From: Anthonomus grandis grandis
Taxonomy: Eukaryota > Arthropoda > Insecta > Coleoptera > Curculionidae
DNA length: 64,000 nt
NCBI RefSeq assembly: GCF_022605725.1
Contig: NC_065550.1
Location: 26,478,262 to 26,542,261, forward strand
Direction of reading: 5' to 3'
The first letter of the stretch is position 1, and each line of letters begins with the position of its first letter. Under the pieces are notes generated by a model, which was given only the letters and a program-made list of their open reading frames with translations, ran no database searches and was not told the DNA's origin. Both the position numbers and the translations under genes were made by a program. This document shows positions 1 through 12,319 of the stretch, piece by piece.

Positions 1-1
1 T

Positions 2-623
2 TGGATGCAAGAACGCATAAGGCAAGATGCACCGTTTATAGGAAAAATACTTTTCACCGATAAATAACCACATATGGCATTATGAGAACCCACATGCTGT
101 GGCAGAAAACCGTCATCAGCACCAGTTTTCACTTAATGTATGGGTCGGCATTATTGAAAACTTTCTGATCGGTCCATTTTTTTTACCAGCAAGATTGACT
201 GGACAAGTGTATCAAGAATTTCTTGAAAATGAATTACCAGCGATGCTAGAAGATGTCCCCATTCAGCTGAGACAGCAAATGTTTTTTTTACATGACGGTG
301 TTCCAGCCCATTTTAGTTTAGTCGCTCGGCAGTATTTGGATATTACATATCCAAATCGTTGGATAGGTCGGGAAAGTATTCACCCTTGGCCCCCACGGTC
401 TCCCGACTTAAATCCGCTGGATTTTTTTTGTGGGTAACACCTTAAATCACTGGTTTATAGAAATCCAATTGATAATGTGGAGGAATTGCGTAATCGCATT
501 ATAACGTCTTGTGACATAATTCGGCAGACACCAGGAATTTTTGAACGTGTCCGCCAATCAATGCGACGCCGATTAGATGCTTGTATTGATGTTGGAGGAG
601 CACACTTTGAACAACTTTTGTAA
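2..623 (+). pseudogene. Tc1/mariner-type transposase, broken, N-terminus outside the window
   Basis: This is the DDE catalytic domain of a cut-and-paste transposase that would act on its own terminal repeats in the nucleus. Frame 2 reads WMQERIRQDAPFIGKILFTD, giving the first catalytic Asp near base 60, then hits a stop. The frame continues at 66-437 with SLNVWVGII, HDGVPAHFSLV (second Asp) and WPPRSPDLNPLDFF (third acidic position). About a dozen residues normally found between FTDE and the HYENP segment are missing. A shift near 435 (LWG is followed by a stop) moves the frame. The C-terminus then reads IIRQTPGIFERVRQSM and ends GGAHFEQLL followed by TAA at 621-623. With at least two frame changes and an internal deletion it is inactive. 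The same transposase type appears at 51014-51370 and 63600-64000. Confidence 0.85.
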
Positions 624-989
624 AAATAATAATATTACTTAAATAAATAATAAAAAATTTAATATTTTTTTATCACTTAAAAACTTGTATTTTAATTTAA
701 AGATTGTAGAAGCAAAAGTTTTAAATCCTCAATTACAATTTTATTAAATTAGGCTGGCTTTTGTACTAAACTAATTAATAAAAATTTCATTATTTATTAT
801 TAAAATTGCAATAAACTAAAAAAAAAACAAATAATTACTAGAATAAATAAAGTCTAATCAAATCTGAGCAACATGTCCATGGTTTTTAAATTTTTATGAA
901 AACCGTGCATCTAACGGACAAAGTTTAAGGGATCAAAAATGTTGCAAATAAAACGGGAAATTTAAAAATATTTTTTAATACAAGAAAAA

Positions 990-1052
990 CCAGTGGCGTA
1001 TCATTTTTCTTTATAAAAGTATTCAGCGGAAAACCCGCACACACGCCACTGG
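990..1052. repeat. 10-bp inverted repeat inside the transposon's 3' non-coding part
   Basis: CCAGTGGCGT at 990-999 is matched exactly by ACGCCACTGG at 1043-1052. The loop holds a second small stem (GCGG/CCGC near 1026-1038). It lies in the non-coding part of the mariner-like element and could be an element-specific structure or the relic of a nested insertion. Confidence 0.6.
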
Positions 1053-1306
1053 AGAACATAAAAATATTAAAAGTATGTTGGTAAATGGCTCTGGATACAC
1101 AGACCCTGCATACCAATCTTTGGACAAATATCTACAGGGGTATTTAAGTTATCGGAAAAGAAAATAATTTTTTTGTTAAAACTTTACCACCCTGTAGCTC
1201 AAAATCTAAAAGGTTTAGGATCTATGTTTATAGGAACTTTTTTGCGAATTATTGTCCAAAGAACACGTTCCTGAATTTTGTCGCAATATACAAAAAACAC
1301 CCTATA

Positions 1307-1879
1307 TATCTTCTTTGCTTTTTAGTAGGAAACTTCTAATTAAGTCACTCAATTCTCTTTTCTTCGTAATAATTTATGATTAAAACTTAAGGGGACGCCG
1401 GAAACAACACGTGGAAAAACGAGGTAACGGGAAACCCAAAACGCGTGATGTGACACTATTGAGATTGACAGATGACATGAACATAGAATCAATAGCAAGA
1501 AATGAGTAATATAATTATGTAAATGTCACTGTACCAGCCGTTACGGCAAATCTACATAAATTTTTTCGTGTAACTTGTTGAATATTGGCAAAAATATTTA
1601 AGCTTAAATTTTCTTCTAGAAAAAAATTGCTTGCAGTTATAATAGATTTAATTGTTATGACCTCAAATATGCATCTAGTGTAACTTTGAGATATCTTACA
1701 GAGTAGATATGTTATTTATATCTAAAAATGACATATTTATGTAATGTAATAATGTTATATTATTTGATTTATTACGTCAAAATAATATAAATATCACATT
1801 AATTATATAATTTTCATATAAAATTCTATATATAAGTTTTAATTATTTTTTATACGTAATTATTACATCGATGTCACAC
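1307..1879. other. AT-rich non-coding stretch
   Basis: No reading frame or recognisable element. The part 1385-1500 is less AT-rich than the rest, and 1600-1879 is almost pure A/T with short repeated TTATAT words. A lone TATGCAT word at about 1670 resembles the dispersed motif but is too weak to count. Confidence 0.5.
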
Positions 1880-2790
1880 AATGTATTTAGTAGATGTTGT
1901 CTGATCGCACTGCTTTTTTATTTTAGATTTGTTTTGTTGGTATTTCTGCCTCGTGGATTAGTATAGGTGAACCTATAGCTTCCTTCGACAGTAAGTACAT
2001 GACCTCTAATCTTTGATTCTCAAAGAGCTTAACTCCAAAAGTATGACCTCCACCTATTTTTTAGATCATGTTTGTTAATGATAATTTTTTCATTTGTGTC
2101 TATAATCTTCATAACTTGTCGCTTTTTAGAACTTCCAATTATATATTTGGTTTGAAGTATTTATATTTTTGCGCATCTCTCTACTGCTTCTTTTTCTTTG
2201 GCTTCTGTAATCTTTTTCTTATTCTGTGTCTGGATCTTTTTGTGCTCTTCTTTATCACTTTTGTGGGTTCTTCTCTGTTCCATTAGTTTTTAAAATTTCA
2301 CTGTTTATCCATAAGACTTCTTTTTGACCTGCTTTTCTGGTTTTAAAAATTCTTGCTTGTTGAATCTATTTTATTGGTGAGTTTGTTAATCTCCAGCTGC
2401 ATGTCATTTACTTCTTTTAATTTTTTTACCTTTACGTTAAGTTTTCATGTCATATTGAGGAATCATTTTCTTCTTAAATTTCACTCTTATAACTCCTACT
2501 GGAGGTAAGTATATGATCTGATTCAATGTCCGCTTCAGGATAAGTTTTAAGTAAAATAAAGCACCTGAACCTCTTATTAACTAGCATATAGTCAAGTTGG
2601 TTACGGACAATGTTACTAGATGTATTCGCTAGCGGCTTTTTTGTAGAGTGTGTTTTGTAGTACTGCTTCATTATTTTCTGCAAATGTCTCAAGCCTGTCT
2701 CCTCTATTAATTCTTTGTCCTAATCCAAACGTCCTCCAATAAAAGCTGTTTTGTGTGCAATTAATATTTTCAGTTTGCGAAGGGTCAGGG
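1880..2790 (-). pseudogene. LINE relic: C-terminal AP-endonuclease part plus linker to RT (RTE-like)
   Basis: Read on the minus strand from about 2780, the translation gives FGLGQRINRGDRLETFAENN, then RNQLDYMLVNKRF and KTYPEADIESDH (2474-2692). This matches the end of the APE-type (exonuclease-endonuclease-phosphatase) domain of RTE-like non-LTR retrotransposons, including the final catalytic SDH. Beyond it, INKHDLKNRWRSYFW near 2020-2080 resembles the linker just before the reverse transcriptase, and the similarity fades near 1880. Several frameshifts and stops are present and no RT palm is left. The clade assignment is tentative. The relic at 59240-60090 has RT of a compatible type and could be the same family. 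Confidence 0.6.
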
Positions 2791-3449
2791 TCATAACTTT
2801 TAAAACATTCTATAAAAAAAAATTAAAACAGTTGCTCTCACGGTCTACTTTATTCAGAATTTATAATTTATATTATTAGTATATTATTATATTATTTTAT
2901 AATTTATATTATTAGATATAGACTATATTTATATATAGTCTATACCTAAAAAGAAACTAAGCAAATTAAAAAAATCAATGAACAAAGGAATTAGTAAGTT
3001 AAAAAATAAATAAATTAATTTTTAGTAAGACAATAAATAGCAATTTTTAGAAATAAAATTTAAACATGCCAGTATCATAAGGTAAAAAATGGAAGAGTCA
3101 TTAATTAAGAAATTTACACAAGAAGCGAAATACTATATGCTACTGAAAGTGTAAAATGGATAAACCGCTGCGGCTGGATATACATTATCCAGAAAACTTT
3201 CGGAGTTTCCTTTTGCTTATATCCCGCAGTGGACAAAGGATCGAGTTCCCAATCCAGAGTCTAGTAAACATTAGATCCTCCGCAACGTTCTTAGTGGACA
3301 TGTCCCTTTTAGATTGGGTAGATAAAGAAAATACGGTCGAATGCATCTGGTATACTCGTTTTAGCTTAATCTCATTTACCAGATGGGTTGTGCGGTCTTT
3401 AATTGTCGGTTTAAGACTCAACTTTGCTCAGAGGAATTTTAGGGGAATT
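2791..3449. other. Non-coding stretch with simple repeats; one unassigned open frame
   Basis: The segment 2855-2945 is nearly pure A/T and holds a duplicated word (TTATAATTTATATTATTAG). The less AT-rich part 3150-3460 is open on both strands (101 codons plus, 78 codons minus). I recognise no domain in either, and codon use gives no support, so I do not call a gene. It may be a small conserved island or a fragment of an unidentified element. Confidence 0.45.
2918..2943. repeat. AT palindrome (10-bp arms)
   Basis: ATAGACTATA at 2918-2927 and TATAGTCTAT at 2934-2943 are perfect inverted copies with a 6-base spacer, within a simple A/T-rich tract. It may have arisen by chance in such composition. 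Confidence 0.6.
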
Positions 3450-4717
3450 TATACTAAATGATAATCAAGACTTTTATAGGGCTGGTAACAGTAAAAGAGA
3501 AATTTAAGTAGAATAAACATGTTTAATATTTTTGCAAACCTTTATTGAAAAGAGTTGTTTTTTCAATTTGTCGGTGTCATGTGCAAACCAATTTATTCCT
3601 CTTTTATATTTGTTAATCATTTGGCTCTTTTGCTATTTTTTTGCGAAATATTTACGCAGATTTTCTACTTTTACTTACACAAAAAAGAGATAAAAAAAAA
3701 CAAACTGGAATAAATTAAAGAAAAATTGAAATGAAAAAATGTATAAAATTTTTAAAGCAAATCAACTTTTATAAAAGTAGTTTTTGTTAATTTTGTCTAA
3801 TTTCCCATAAAAATTTAAATTTCTCTACAAATATGACCTAATACAAAAAACTGCTTTTAGAAACTATCCTAAAGATAAATATTAACGGATTAAGAAGAAA
3901 ACAATATTTCTCATGCTCTTATGATCCTAAAAATCTTTTCTGGACCAAAGAAACAGGTTATACATTGAGAATACCAGATTTTAAACTCTTTTATTTGCTT
4001 CTAATGTATTCAACAAGTCATCTTAAATTCTTAAAAAATAAGGGATAAAACTTGTTTAGACTGGCTTTTAAAATACGAGATTTTTCTTTGCCTAAAGTGA
4101 AATTAGGCCAGAAATAAAGACGGTTTATAGACGTAAACAATAAAAGAAAATACAAGTTTAGGAAATTAACTTAAATTAATATTTTTTCTACTCAACTTTT
4201 TATATTCAAACTTTAACTAGTTTTCAAGTTTAAATTTGTTGAGGTATTTGAGACAAGAAAAATAATCAAAAAATATAAATTTTCTATTCCTGGACCAAAA
4301 ATTAGGCTGAATCAAATATTTCTCTCTCGGAAATATAACTGAAAAGTTATACTCTTGACTTTTGCTCATCTAACTTTTTATATTATGTATAAAAACTTTA
4401 CGGTAAAATATTTTAAGATCGAGCTTTTGAGAAAAACAAGTTTTTGCCCTATTTTTCATTTTAATAAGGCGAAAGAAGAGTAAGCCAGTTTTTAAGAGAT
4501 TTTATTTCTAACGCCTTTACTGTATTCTCTACAAAATGTGGCCTTTCCAAGACTTTTTCATGGAATTTTAATATTTTACCAGTTTGATTTTACAAGTTCA
4601 AAAAGCATTACCTTAATGCAATCTAATGAAATATCCTTTTCTAAATTAACTTTAATTTCACTTTGTTTCTTTCACTTATTCCCTATAATGTAATTTTTAA
4701 ATTTTAATCGTTACTCT
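3450..4717 (+). repeat. Outer, most diverged copies of the ~1.25-kb sub-repeat
   Basis: ATCAAGACTTTTATAGGGCT at about 3463 matches GTCAAGACTTTTATAGAGCT at about 5500. From about 4480 onward (AGTAAGCCAGTTTTTAAGAG) the sequence runs parallel to that starting at 5739 (AGTAAGCAGTTTTTAAGAG). No coding potential is seen. This shows that the local duplication is older and wider than the 4.9-kb tandem duplication to its right. Confidence 0.6.
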
Positions 4718-6890
4718 ATTGTGTCTATTTAGATGTTTCGGTTCAAACTAAAATCATTCCTCTAAATTCATATATTTCTTAACTTATGACTAAAATTTCC
4801 ATATAAACCAATGGTGGAAAGAATGGAAAGCTGTTCCAAAAATAAAGTTTTATGCCTAAATAAAAATAGATCTAACATTTTTACAATGAATTTTTCACCT
4901 TTAACTTCAAATTTTTATTAAAATAACGTGTTCTCGTGTCCATTTAGATTATGCATATTACAAACGAACAAACGATTGTAGAATTATTAAAAAAAACAAT
5001 AATTTTATAATTTACAAAAATTCCAACAATTAAATTTTCTTAGCATCGCTGGCACTTAATCAATGGCAAATTAACATTTTTAGTTAAATAAGAACAAATT
5101 ATGATTTTCTTATTAATCAGTTCTTTTTTAATTCAAATTAAAATTATATATCTTAAAAAATTTAACATTTGAATTGGTTTGATGGTCACATATTAAATTC
5201 CTATAAGTTCCTTTGGTAGAAGTTACAGGATGTCTTTAAGATAAAATCTCAACTATACTTGAGCTAACTAAGAATCAATTATATTGTTTTACCAAATACA
5301 TTTTTCACCACTCTTGGAGTTTTTCGCAATATCCAAATCACTATAAAGGTTATTTCAGCTTTCAAGGTAAATATCTCATAAGATATTAGTGACAGCAAAT
5401 TTGGTCTTAAGCAAAATTTATAGAACTATGTATTTTAAATACTTTTTACATTATTTTAATGATCTAAATTATATAGTTTATGATAAATTTAGCTTTATAA
5501 TAAGTCAAGACTTTTATAGAGCTGTTACGCAGCGATATCGGTAATCTCCTAATTTTTACAATGAACTTTCTAGTTAATATTATAATATAATTCTTAACAA
5601 AGGAATCTTAACAGATAAATATTATTATATTTAGGCTCCTTTACGTTCATGTAAGAAGTACAAAACAGTATCCCTGTGGATACAAAGACGATGCTTTCAA
5701 TTTTAAAAGAAACGAGCATCGCGATAAGAAGTAAGCAGTTTTTAAGAGATTTGAATTTACTTAACTTAACCTTAATCTTTAATTAATTTATCAATACTGT
5801 GTCGTCTGTAAAATATAGATTTACTTAGGCCAAGACTTATATTTTTGTAGCGTTTTTGTATTTTCTCAAGCACGAAAAAAGTCAAGAAAATTTAAATTCA
5901 TGTAATCCAATCAAGTATTCTTATATAAATGTACTATATTCTTGTATTAATTTCACATAATTTGCCTCACTAATTTCCTTTTAACATAATTTTTAAATTT
6001 TAATTATTACTCTATCGTAGCCATTTAGATTATGCACTTACTGCATAACTTTAAACATTCTAGTATTAAACTTAATTAATAATTCATATAGCTTATGTAC
6101 TAAATTATCTTGGATTTCCAAATATGCCAATGGTGAAAAACCGTGTTCCAAAAACTTACTCTTAATCATAAATAAATATAGATTTTAAGCTTTTTTATTT
6201 TAAAAGCTTCTTATTTTCCTCATATATTCAATTTTTCACCTTTCTCTTTAAATTTTAATTAAAATGACGGTCTAACACCGTTTCCATTTAGATTATGCAT
6301 ATTGCAAACGAACGTACGTTTGTAATAAAACTGGAATGATTCAATCTTAATTACAAAAATTCAAACAATAAAATCGTCTTATGATTACTAAAATTTAATC
6401 AAGAGTCTGCTATTTTATTGGTCCATCAGTTAAATAAAAAAATTATGATTCTTTTACAAATAAGTTTAATCTTCATTCTCGTTATATTTAATTTTTGAGA
6501 CTACTTACCTGATAACTTGGTTGATAACTAGCTAACCTGATACTAACGTGTATGTCATCCATCTAGATTATGCATATCCCACATGATTCAAATTATAATT
6601 GCTACAGGAATTGAACATTTAAGTTGGCTTAATGTAAGCTTGAAATAATTTTAATAAGATATTACCTCTGAAACGAAATGTTTAAAAAAATTTTACGCAG
6701 TGATTTAGATGATCTTCCAATTTTTACAACGAATTTTTAGTAAATAAGACAATATAATTCTTAACAAAGGAACCCTAATAAATAAATATTACTATAAGCT
6801 AGACTCCTTTACGTTCTTGTATAAAGTACAAAACAGTATCCCTGTGGAAACAAAGACGATGCTTACAATTTTAAACGAAACGACCGTCGC
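4480..6890 (+). repeat. Nested older duplication, unit about 1.25-1.3 kb (two copies)
   Basis: 4480-5735 and 5735-6890 are diverged tandem copies. Matching anchors include CAGTTTTTAAGAGATTT (4490/5745), the motif pair at 4719/6021 and 4940/6284, CCAATGGTG (4810/6130), and GTACAAAACAGTATCCCTGTGG with its flank (5657/6825). The same structure is repeated in unit 2 of the 4.9-kb duplication (9631-11800). Divergence is far greater than between the 4.9-kb units, so this event came first. Confidence 0.8.
4940..6576 (-). repeat. Dispersed motif, minus-orientation cluster in duplication unit 1
   Basis: Copies reading CCATTTAGATTATGCATA on the plus strand lie at 4940-4957, 6021-6038, 6284-6301 and 6559-6576 (the last with CATCTAG). 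A decayed one (CTATTTAGATGTTTCGG) lies at about 4726-4742. The copy at 6021 is followed at once by an opposite copy, TGCATAACTTTAAAC (6042-6056), which makes an inverted pair. Flanking GTTTCC or GTGTCC and GCAAACGAAC words are also shared. Confidence 0.85.
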
Positions 6891-7559
6891 GATAAGGCTG
6901 CAGTACGTAAACTATAGCTAATCTCAGTCAATAAAGTTTATAGTGGCAGAAATGGAGCTCAGATAACACACGGATACGTTCGTAATCTGGGTTACTAACT
7001 TAGGAGAAATGATATTTAAGTTTAATGGCTGTTGTTGTTTTATCGACTAGGTCTTTTGATAATAGACAAGAAAAAACAAAGAAGTATTTTATTGTTTAGT
7101 ATACATTGCAAAAAGGGCTTTAGAAAATCGTTAATTTCAAGAAGAATTTTTCTAACTGAATACTGTTTTTATGAAATAAAAAAAAAACATGTTTGTAATA
7201 AATTCCGCACTTATGAAATTGTTTTGAACTTTAAGTTAAAAATAAAATAAACAATTCAGTCTATTATTTATTCTATAAAATTTTGTAAATTCACTCCAAA
7301 AAAGAATTAGGAAATAAATATTAACTTTCATTCACTTGACAAAACTGCTTCAAATAATACAAAAATAAAAAAGAAAACCTTAATTAAAAAAGAAGTTAGT
7401 GAAATAAGTGTATGGAAGGTATGAAAAATTGTATAATTTAATCAAGATTTTTAATTGCTTTATTTAACAGAGAAATTGCTTCTAAAAGTATATGTTATAA
7501 CTATAAATATTCAGTGGAATAAGTAATGTACCAAGAATAAAGCACAAATAACAAATTAC

Positions 7560-9630
7560 TTTAAACGCCTGGAAGAAAATTAAACATTACTTCAAAAGTA
7601 TTGGCATTTCGAAACACATAAATTTGATATATTAGTAATTATTTGTTAATTTTAAAAAGCTTATCTTTATTCAAATAATTTTAATTTACTTTTTAAATTA
7701 TTTCAATTATAACAATAATTAATAACCAGGAGCTTAATAATCCTTTAATCAATCAAGCAACGTCTGATTAAAGACCAGAATTACCAAAATGATCATATTT
7801 CTTTATGAAAACGTGTTTAAATGACCTCTGGCACAACTGTACTGATACTCCCAAGGGGTCACAGCATCTAAGGTCTTTTAAAAGATTTAATATATTCAAC
7901 AGATTCCCTTGTTGTTCCCTAAATAGGAAAACTAGTTTTTCGTTAGTCAGAAGATGTTAGAAAACTGTGTTACTATTAGTCACTTAGTATTTAAGTTGTG
8001 AAGTGCATTTTGTGTACAATTAATCATCGTAATATAAGAAAAAATAGGAACATTTTGCATTGAGTTCTATTATCAAATTGTTGAAAAAATCTTTAATTTT
8101 CGCAAAAATCTGAGTAAGAATATTGATATGCAAAGGTAAAAAATTGGTGTTTTATAAAATTATAAATTTCTACTTAATTACTGGAATTATTTCTGTCTTA
8201 AATTGCTTAAATATCATCTAAAATATTTTAAAATCTAAGTTAAAAAATGAAGGATTAATTCAAAAAATTCTAGCTTTTTGATCAAACACTTTTAAGGATT
8301 CAAAACATCAACGAATCTAACATAAATAAGAGATTAATTGTATTAGGTGCAGACCTGGAATTACTTTTTATTTACGTAAATGGTTTATTGAATATATGGC
8401 AATTGTAGAATAACTAAATTATGACCCAAAATTAAATTTTAAGAGCCAATAATAACAATGTAAGTACCATGTAAAAAATCAAAAAACTTAATTATTCTAA
8501 CATTTGCTTATAAATACCATGTATATGTATGTCCTCTGTTTTATTATAAGTAAAAAAAAACTTCATGCTTAAAAAAAATTTAAATAGATTTAATTGCTTA
8601 GAATAAAATGTATTATTATTTCAAATAACTGGGATACAAAAATATTAATTTGAAATTATTTGAAATACCTCGAAAACGAAAAAGTCTGTTAAATTGCTTA
8701 AAATAAAAAGTCATTTTTTTTAAACGCCAGAAATACAAAAAATTCCTTCAAATACCTGGAAGAATTTTAAAATGCTTTTAAATATCTAGAATAAAATGTT
8801 AAATATTTTTTAAATGTCTAGAATAATTCAAATATATAAAAACTTAGTTTATAAAAAATAGTTTAGTAACCCAGGACAGGTAAAGAAATTAATAATATAA
8901 AGACAAAAAAATAAACCTAAAAATCTTAAAAACCTTTCTTTTTTTCAATTTTTTAAATACTTTGAAATAATGCCTTCAAATTGTTAGATAATTAATTAAA
9001 AGAGCTATAAAATGCCTAGAGGATACTATGGAAAATTATATGAAATTCCTGGTATAAATTTTAAAAAATTGCTGAATTATATAAAAAATTACTTTATATA
9101 CATGGAAAAATATAAGGCTAATTTTTCCATCCAAAATATAAGGCTATTTCAACTGCCTTAAAGAGATAGCTTCCAGCACAAGAATGAATTAAAATATCTT
9201 TAAATAAAAAATATTCGAAAGTTTAAATGACCGTTTTTAAGGAATGGCTTAAAATAGCAAGTAAATAAATAAAAATGGGTTTAAATTTTCGGACGATATG
9301 ACAGTTTTCATAAAAACTCAAGAAACGTTTATTAACAGAAATAAACTAAAAAATATAAAATTGTGAACATAAAAGTACTTAGAATGTCTGGAAAAAGAAT
9401 CTGCTATGATTTCCACTACTTTAAAATACTGACTAAAAGTTTAGAATTAAAAAATTGCTTTAAGCCTGATACATATAAAAAAATATCAAAAATTGGCTTT
9501 AATAAGCAACAAGTATATTGAAATACCTTCAAATACATTGAAACAACATACGGAACTCTCAAAAAACTGCAAATATCTAAAACTAAGTCTGGAATATAAA
9601 TTAAAATTATTTAAAATACGTGGAAGAAAT
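7560..9630 (+). repeat. Degenerate ~30-bp tandem repeat (CCTGGAA type), unit 1
   Basis: Between 8580 and 8830 the sequence breaks into about eight units of 28-33 bp, each of the form TTYAAATRCCTGGAATAAAA followed by an A/T-rich stretch. Examples are CAAATACCTGGAAGAATTTT, AAATATCTAGAATAAAATG and AAATGTCTAGAATAA. Looser copies extend through 7560-9630. Individual units agree at perhaps half their positions, so a standard tandem-repeat search may miss it. Confidence 0.7.
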
Positions 9631-9852
9631 ATTGTGTCTATTTAGATGTTTCGGTTCAAACTAAAATCATTCCTCTAAATTCATATATTTCTTAACTTAT
9701 GACTAAAATTTCCATATAAACCAATGGTGGAAAGAATGAAAAGCTGTTCCAAAAATAAAGTTTTATGCCTAAATAAAAATAGATCTAACATTTTTACAAT
9801 GAATTTTTCACCTTTAACTTCAAATTTTTATTAAAATAACGTGTTCTCGTGT

Positions 9853-11363
9853 CCATTTAGATTATGCATATTACAAACGAACAAACGATTGTAGAATTAT
9901 TAAAAAAAACAATAATTTTATAATTTACAAAAATTCCAACAATTAAATTTTCTTAGCATCGCTGGCACTTAATCAATGGCAAATTAACATTTTTAGTTAA
10001 ATAAGAACAAATTATGATTTTCTTATTAATCAGTTCTTTTTTAATTCAAATTAAAATTATATATCTTAAAAAATTTAACATTTGAATTAGTTTGATGGTC
10101 ACATATTAAATTCCTATAAGTTCCTTTGGTAGAAGTTACAGGATGTCTTTAAGATAAAATCTCAACTATACTTGAGCTAACTAAGAATCAATTATATTGT
10201 TTTACCAAATACATTTTTCACCACTCTTGGAGTTTTTCGCAATATCCAAATCACTATAAAGGTTATTTCAGCTTTCAAGGTAAATATCTCATAAGATATT
10301 AGTGACAGCAAAATTTATAGAATTATGTATTTTAAATACTTTTTACATTATTTTAATGACATAAATTGTATAGTTTATGATATTTAGCTTTACAATAAGT
10401 CAAGAATTCTTAAAAAAAAATTAAAATGTATAAAACAGTATCCCTGTGGATACAAAGACGATGCTTTCAATTTTAAAAGAAACGAGCATCGCGATAAGAA
10501 GTAAGCAGTTTTTAAGAGATTTGAATTTACTTAACTTAACCTTAATCTTTATAATTAATCTTAATAATTAATTTATCAATACTGTATTGTCTGCAACATG
10601 TAGATTTACTAAGGCCAAGACTTTTATATTTTTGTAGCGTTTTTGTATTTTCTCAAGCACGAAAAAAGTCAAGAAAATTTAAATTCATGTAATCCAATCA
10701 AGTATTCTTATATAAATGTACTATATTCTTGTATTGATTTCTCATAATTTGCCTCACTAATTTCCTTATAACATGATTTTCAAATTTTAATTATTACTCT
10801 ATCGTAGCCATTTAGATTATGCACTTACTGCATAACTTTAAACATTCTAGTATTATTCTTAATTAATAATTCATATAGCTTATGTACTAAATTATCTTGG
10901 ATTTCCAAATATGCCAATGGTGAAAAACCGTGTTCCAAAAACTTACTCTTAATCATAAATGAATATAGATTTTAAGCTTTTCTATTTTAAAAGCCTCTTA
11001 TTTTCCTCATATATTTAATGTTTCACCTTTCTCTTTAAATTTTAATTAAAATGACGGTCTAACATCGTTTCCATTTAGATTATGCATATTGCAAACGAAC
11101 GTACGTTTGTAATAAAATTGGAATGATTCAATCTTAATTACAAAAATTCAAACAATAAAATCGTCTCATGATTACTAAAATTTAATCAAGAGTCTGCTAT
11201 TTTATTGGTCTATCAGTTAAATAAAATAATTATGATTCTTTTACAAATAAGTTTAATCTTCATTCTCGTTATATTTAATTTTTGAGACTACTTACCTGAT
11301 AACTTGGTTGATAACTAGCTTACCTGATACTAACGTGTATGTCATCCATCTAGATTATCCATA
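9853..11363 (-). repeat. Dispersed motif, minus-orientation cluster in duplication unit 2
   Basis: Copies at 9853-9870, 10808-10825, 11071-11088 and 11346-11363 are the duplicated counterparts of those in unit 1. The last has changed (TTATCCATA instead of TTATGCATA). These four are therefore not independent of the unit 1 set. Confidence 0.85.
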
Positions 11364-12319
11364 TCCCACATGATTCAAATTATAATTGCTACAGGAATTG
11401 AACATTTAAGTTGGCTTAATGTAAGCTTGAAATAATTTTAATAAGATATTACATCTGAAATGAAATGTTTAAAAAAAATTTTACGCAGTGATTTAGATGA
11501 TCTTCCAATTTTTACAACGAATTTTTAGTAAATAAGACAATATAATTCTTAACAAAGGAACCCTAATAAATAAATATTACTATAAGCTAGACTCCTTTAC
11601 GTTCTTGTATAAAGTACAAAACAGTATCCCTGTGGAAACAAAGACGATGCTTACAATTTTAAACGAAACGACCGTCGCGATAAGGCTGCAGTACGTAAAC
11701 TATAGCTAATCTCAGTCAATAAAGTTTATAGTGGCAGAAATGGAGCTCAGATAACACACGGATACGTTCGTAATCTGGGTTACTAACTTAGGAGAAATGA
11801 TATTTAAGTTTAATGGCTGTTGTTGTTTTATCGACTCGGTCTTTTGATAATAGACAAGAAAAAACAAAGAAGTATTTTATTGTTTAGTATACATTGCAAA
11901 AAGAGCTTTAGAAAATCGTTAATTTCAAGAAAAAAATTTCTGAATGAATACTGTTTGTATTAAATCCCGCGCTCATGATCTAAATTGTTTTGAACTCTAC
12001 GTTAAAAATTAAATAAACAATTCAGTCTATTATATGAATTATAAAATTTTGTAAATTAACTCTAAAAAAAAATTAGGGAATATATATAAGCCTTAATTCA
12101 CTTGACAAAACTGCTTCAGATAATACAAAAATAAAAGAGAAAACCTTAATTAAAAAAGAAATTAATGAATTAAGTGTGTGGAAGGTATGAAAAATTGTAT
12201 AATTTAATCAAGATTTTCAATTGCTTTATTTAACAAAGAAATTACTTCCAAAAGTATATGTAATAACTACAAATATTCAGTGATATAAGAAATGTACCAA
12301 AAATCTTGCACAAATAACA

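Larger units (their letters stand above)
1..1306 (+). mobile_element. Tc1/mariner-like DNA transposon, left end outside the window
   Basis: The left part encodes a broken transposase (2-623). The right part is non-coding and ends near 1291-1306 in CAAAAAACACCCTATATA, the terminal signature (ACACCCTGTATA type) commonly seen at the ends of insect mariner-like elements. The segment 1190-1300 keeps the look of the subterminal region of such elements. The exact right boundary and the TA target duplication are inferred because the left end is not in the window. Confidence 0.6.
4718..9630 (+). repeat. 4.9-kb tandem duplication, unit 1
   Basis: The sequence beginning ATTGTGTCTATTTAGATGTT at 4718 recurs at 9631 and stays collinear to TACGTGGAAGAAAT at 9630 / 14440. 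Identity is visibly high, with long stretches that differ by single bases. Unit 1 carries about 150 bp near 5500-5640 that unit 2 lacks, and lacks about 80 bp that unit 2 has near 13946-14030. There is no gene inside. The contents are the 1.25-kb sub-repeats (4718-6890), a less AT-rich block (6800-7010), a second block (7800-8000) and the CCTGGAA minisatellite (7560-9630). Confidence 0.93.

Noticed and set aside
1661..1680. Possible extra motif copy (CAAATATGCATC)
   Set aside because: Only the ATGCAT part matches, which is common in AT-rich DNA.
3156..3461. Overlapping open frames on both strands (101 and 78 codons)
   Set aside because: No domain, signal or family recognised on either strand. 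Open frames on both strands suggest composition rather than coding.
7032..7250. 72-codon plus-strand frame
   Set aside because: It lies in the 4.9-kb repeat, and the duplicate copy (about 11830-12010) has deletions that break it. The product is only A/T-driven residues.
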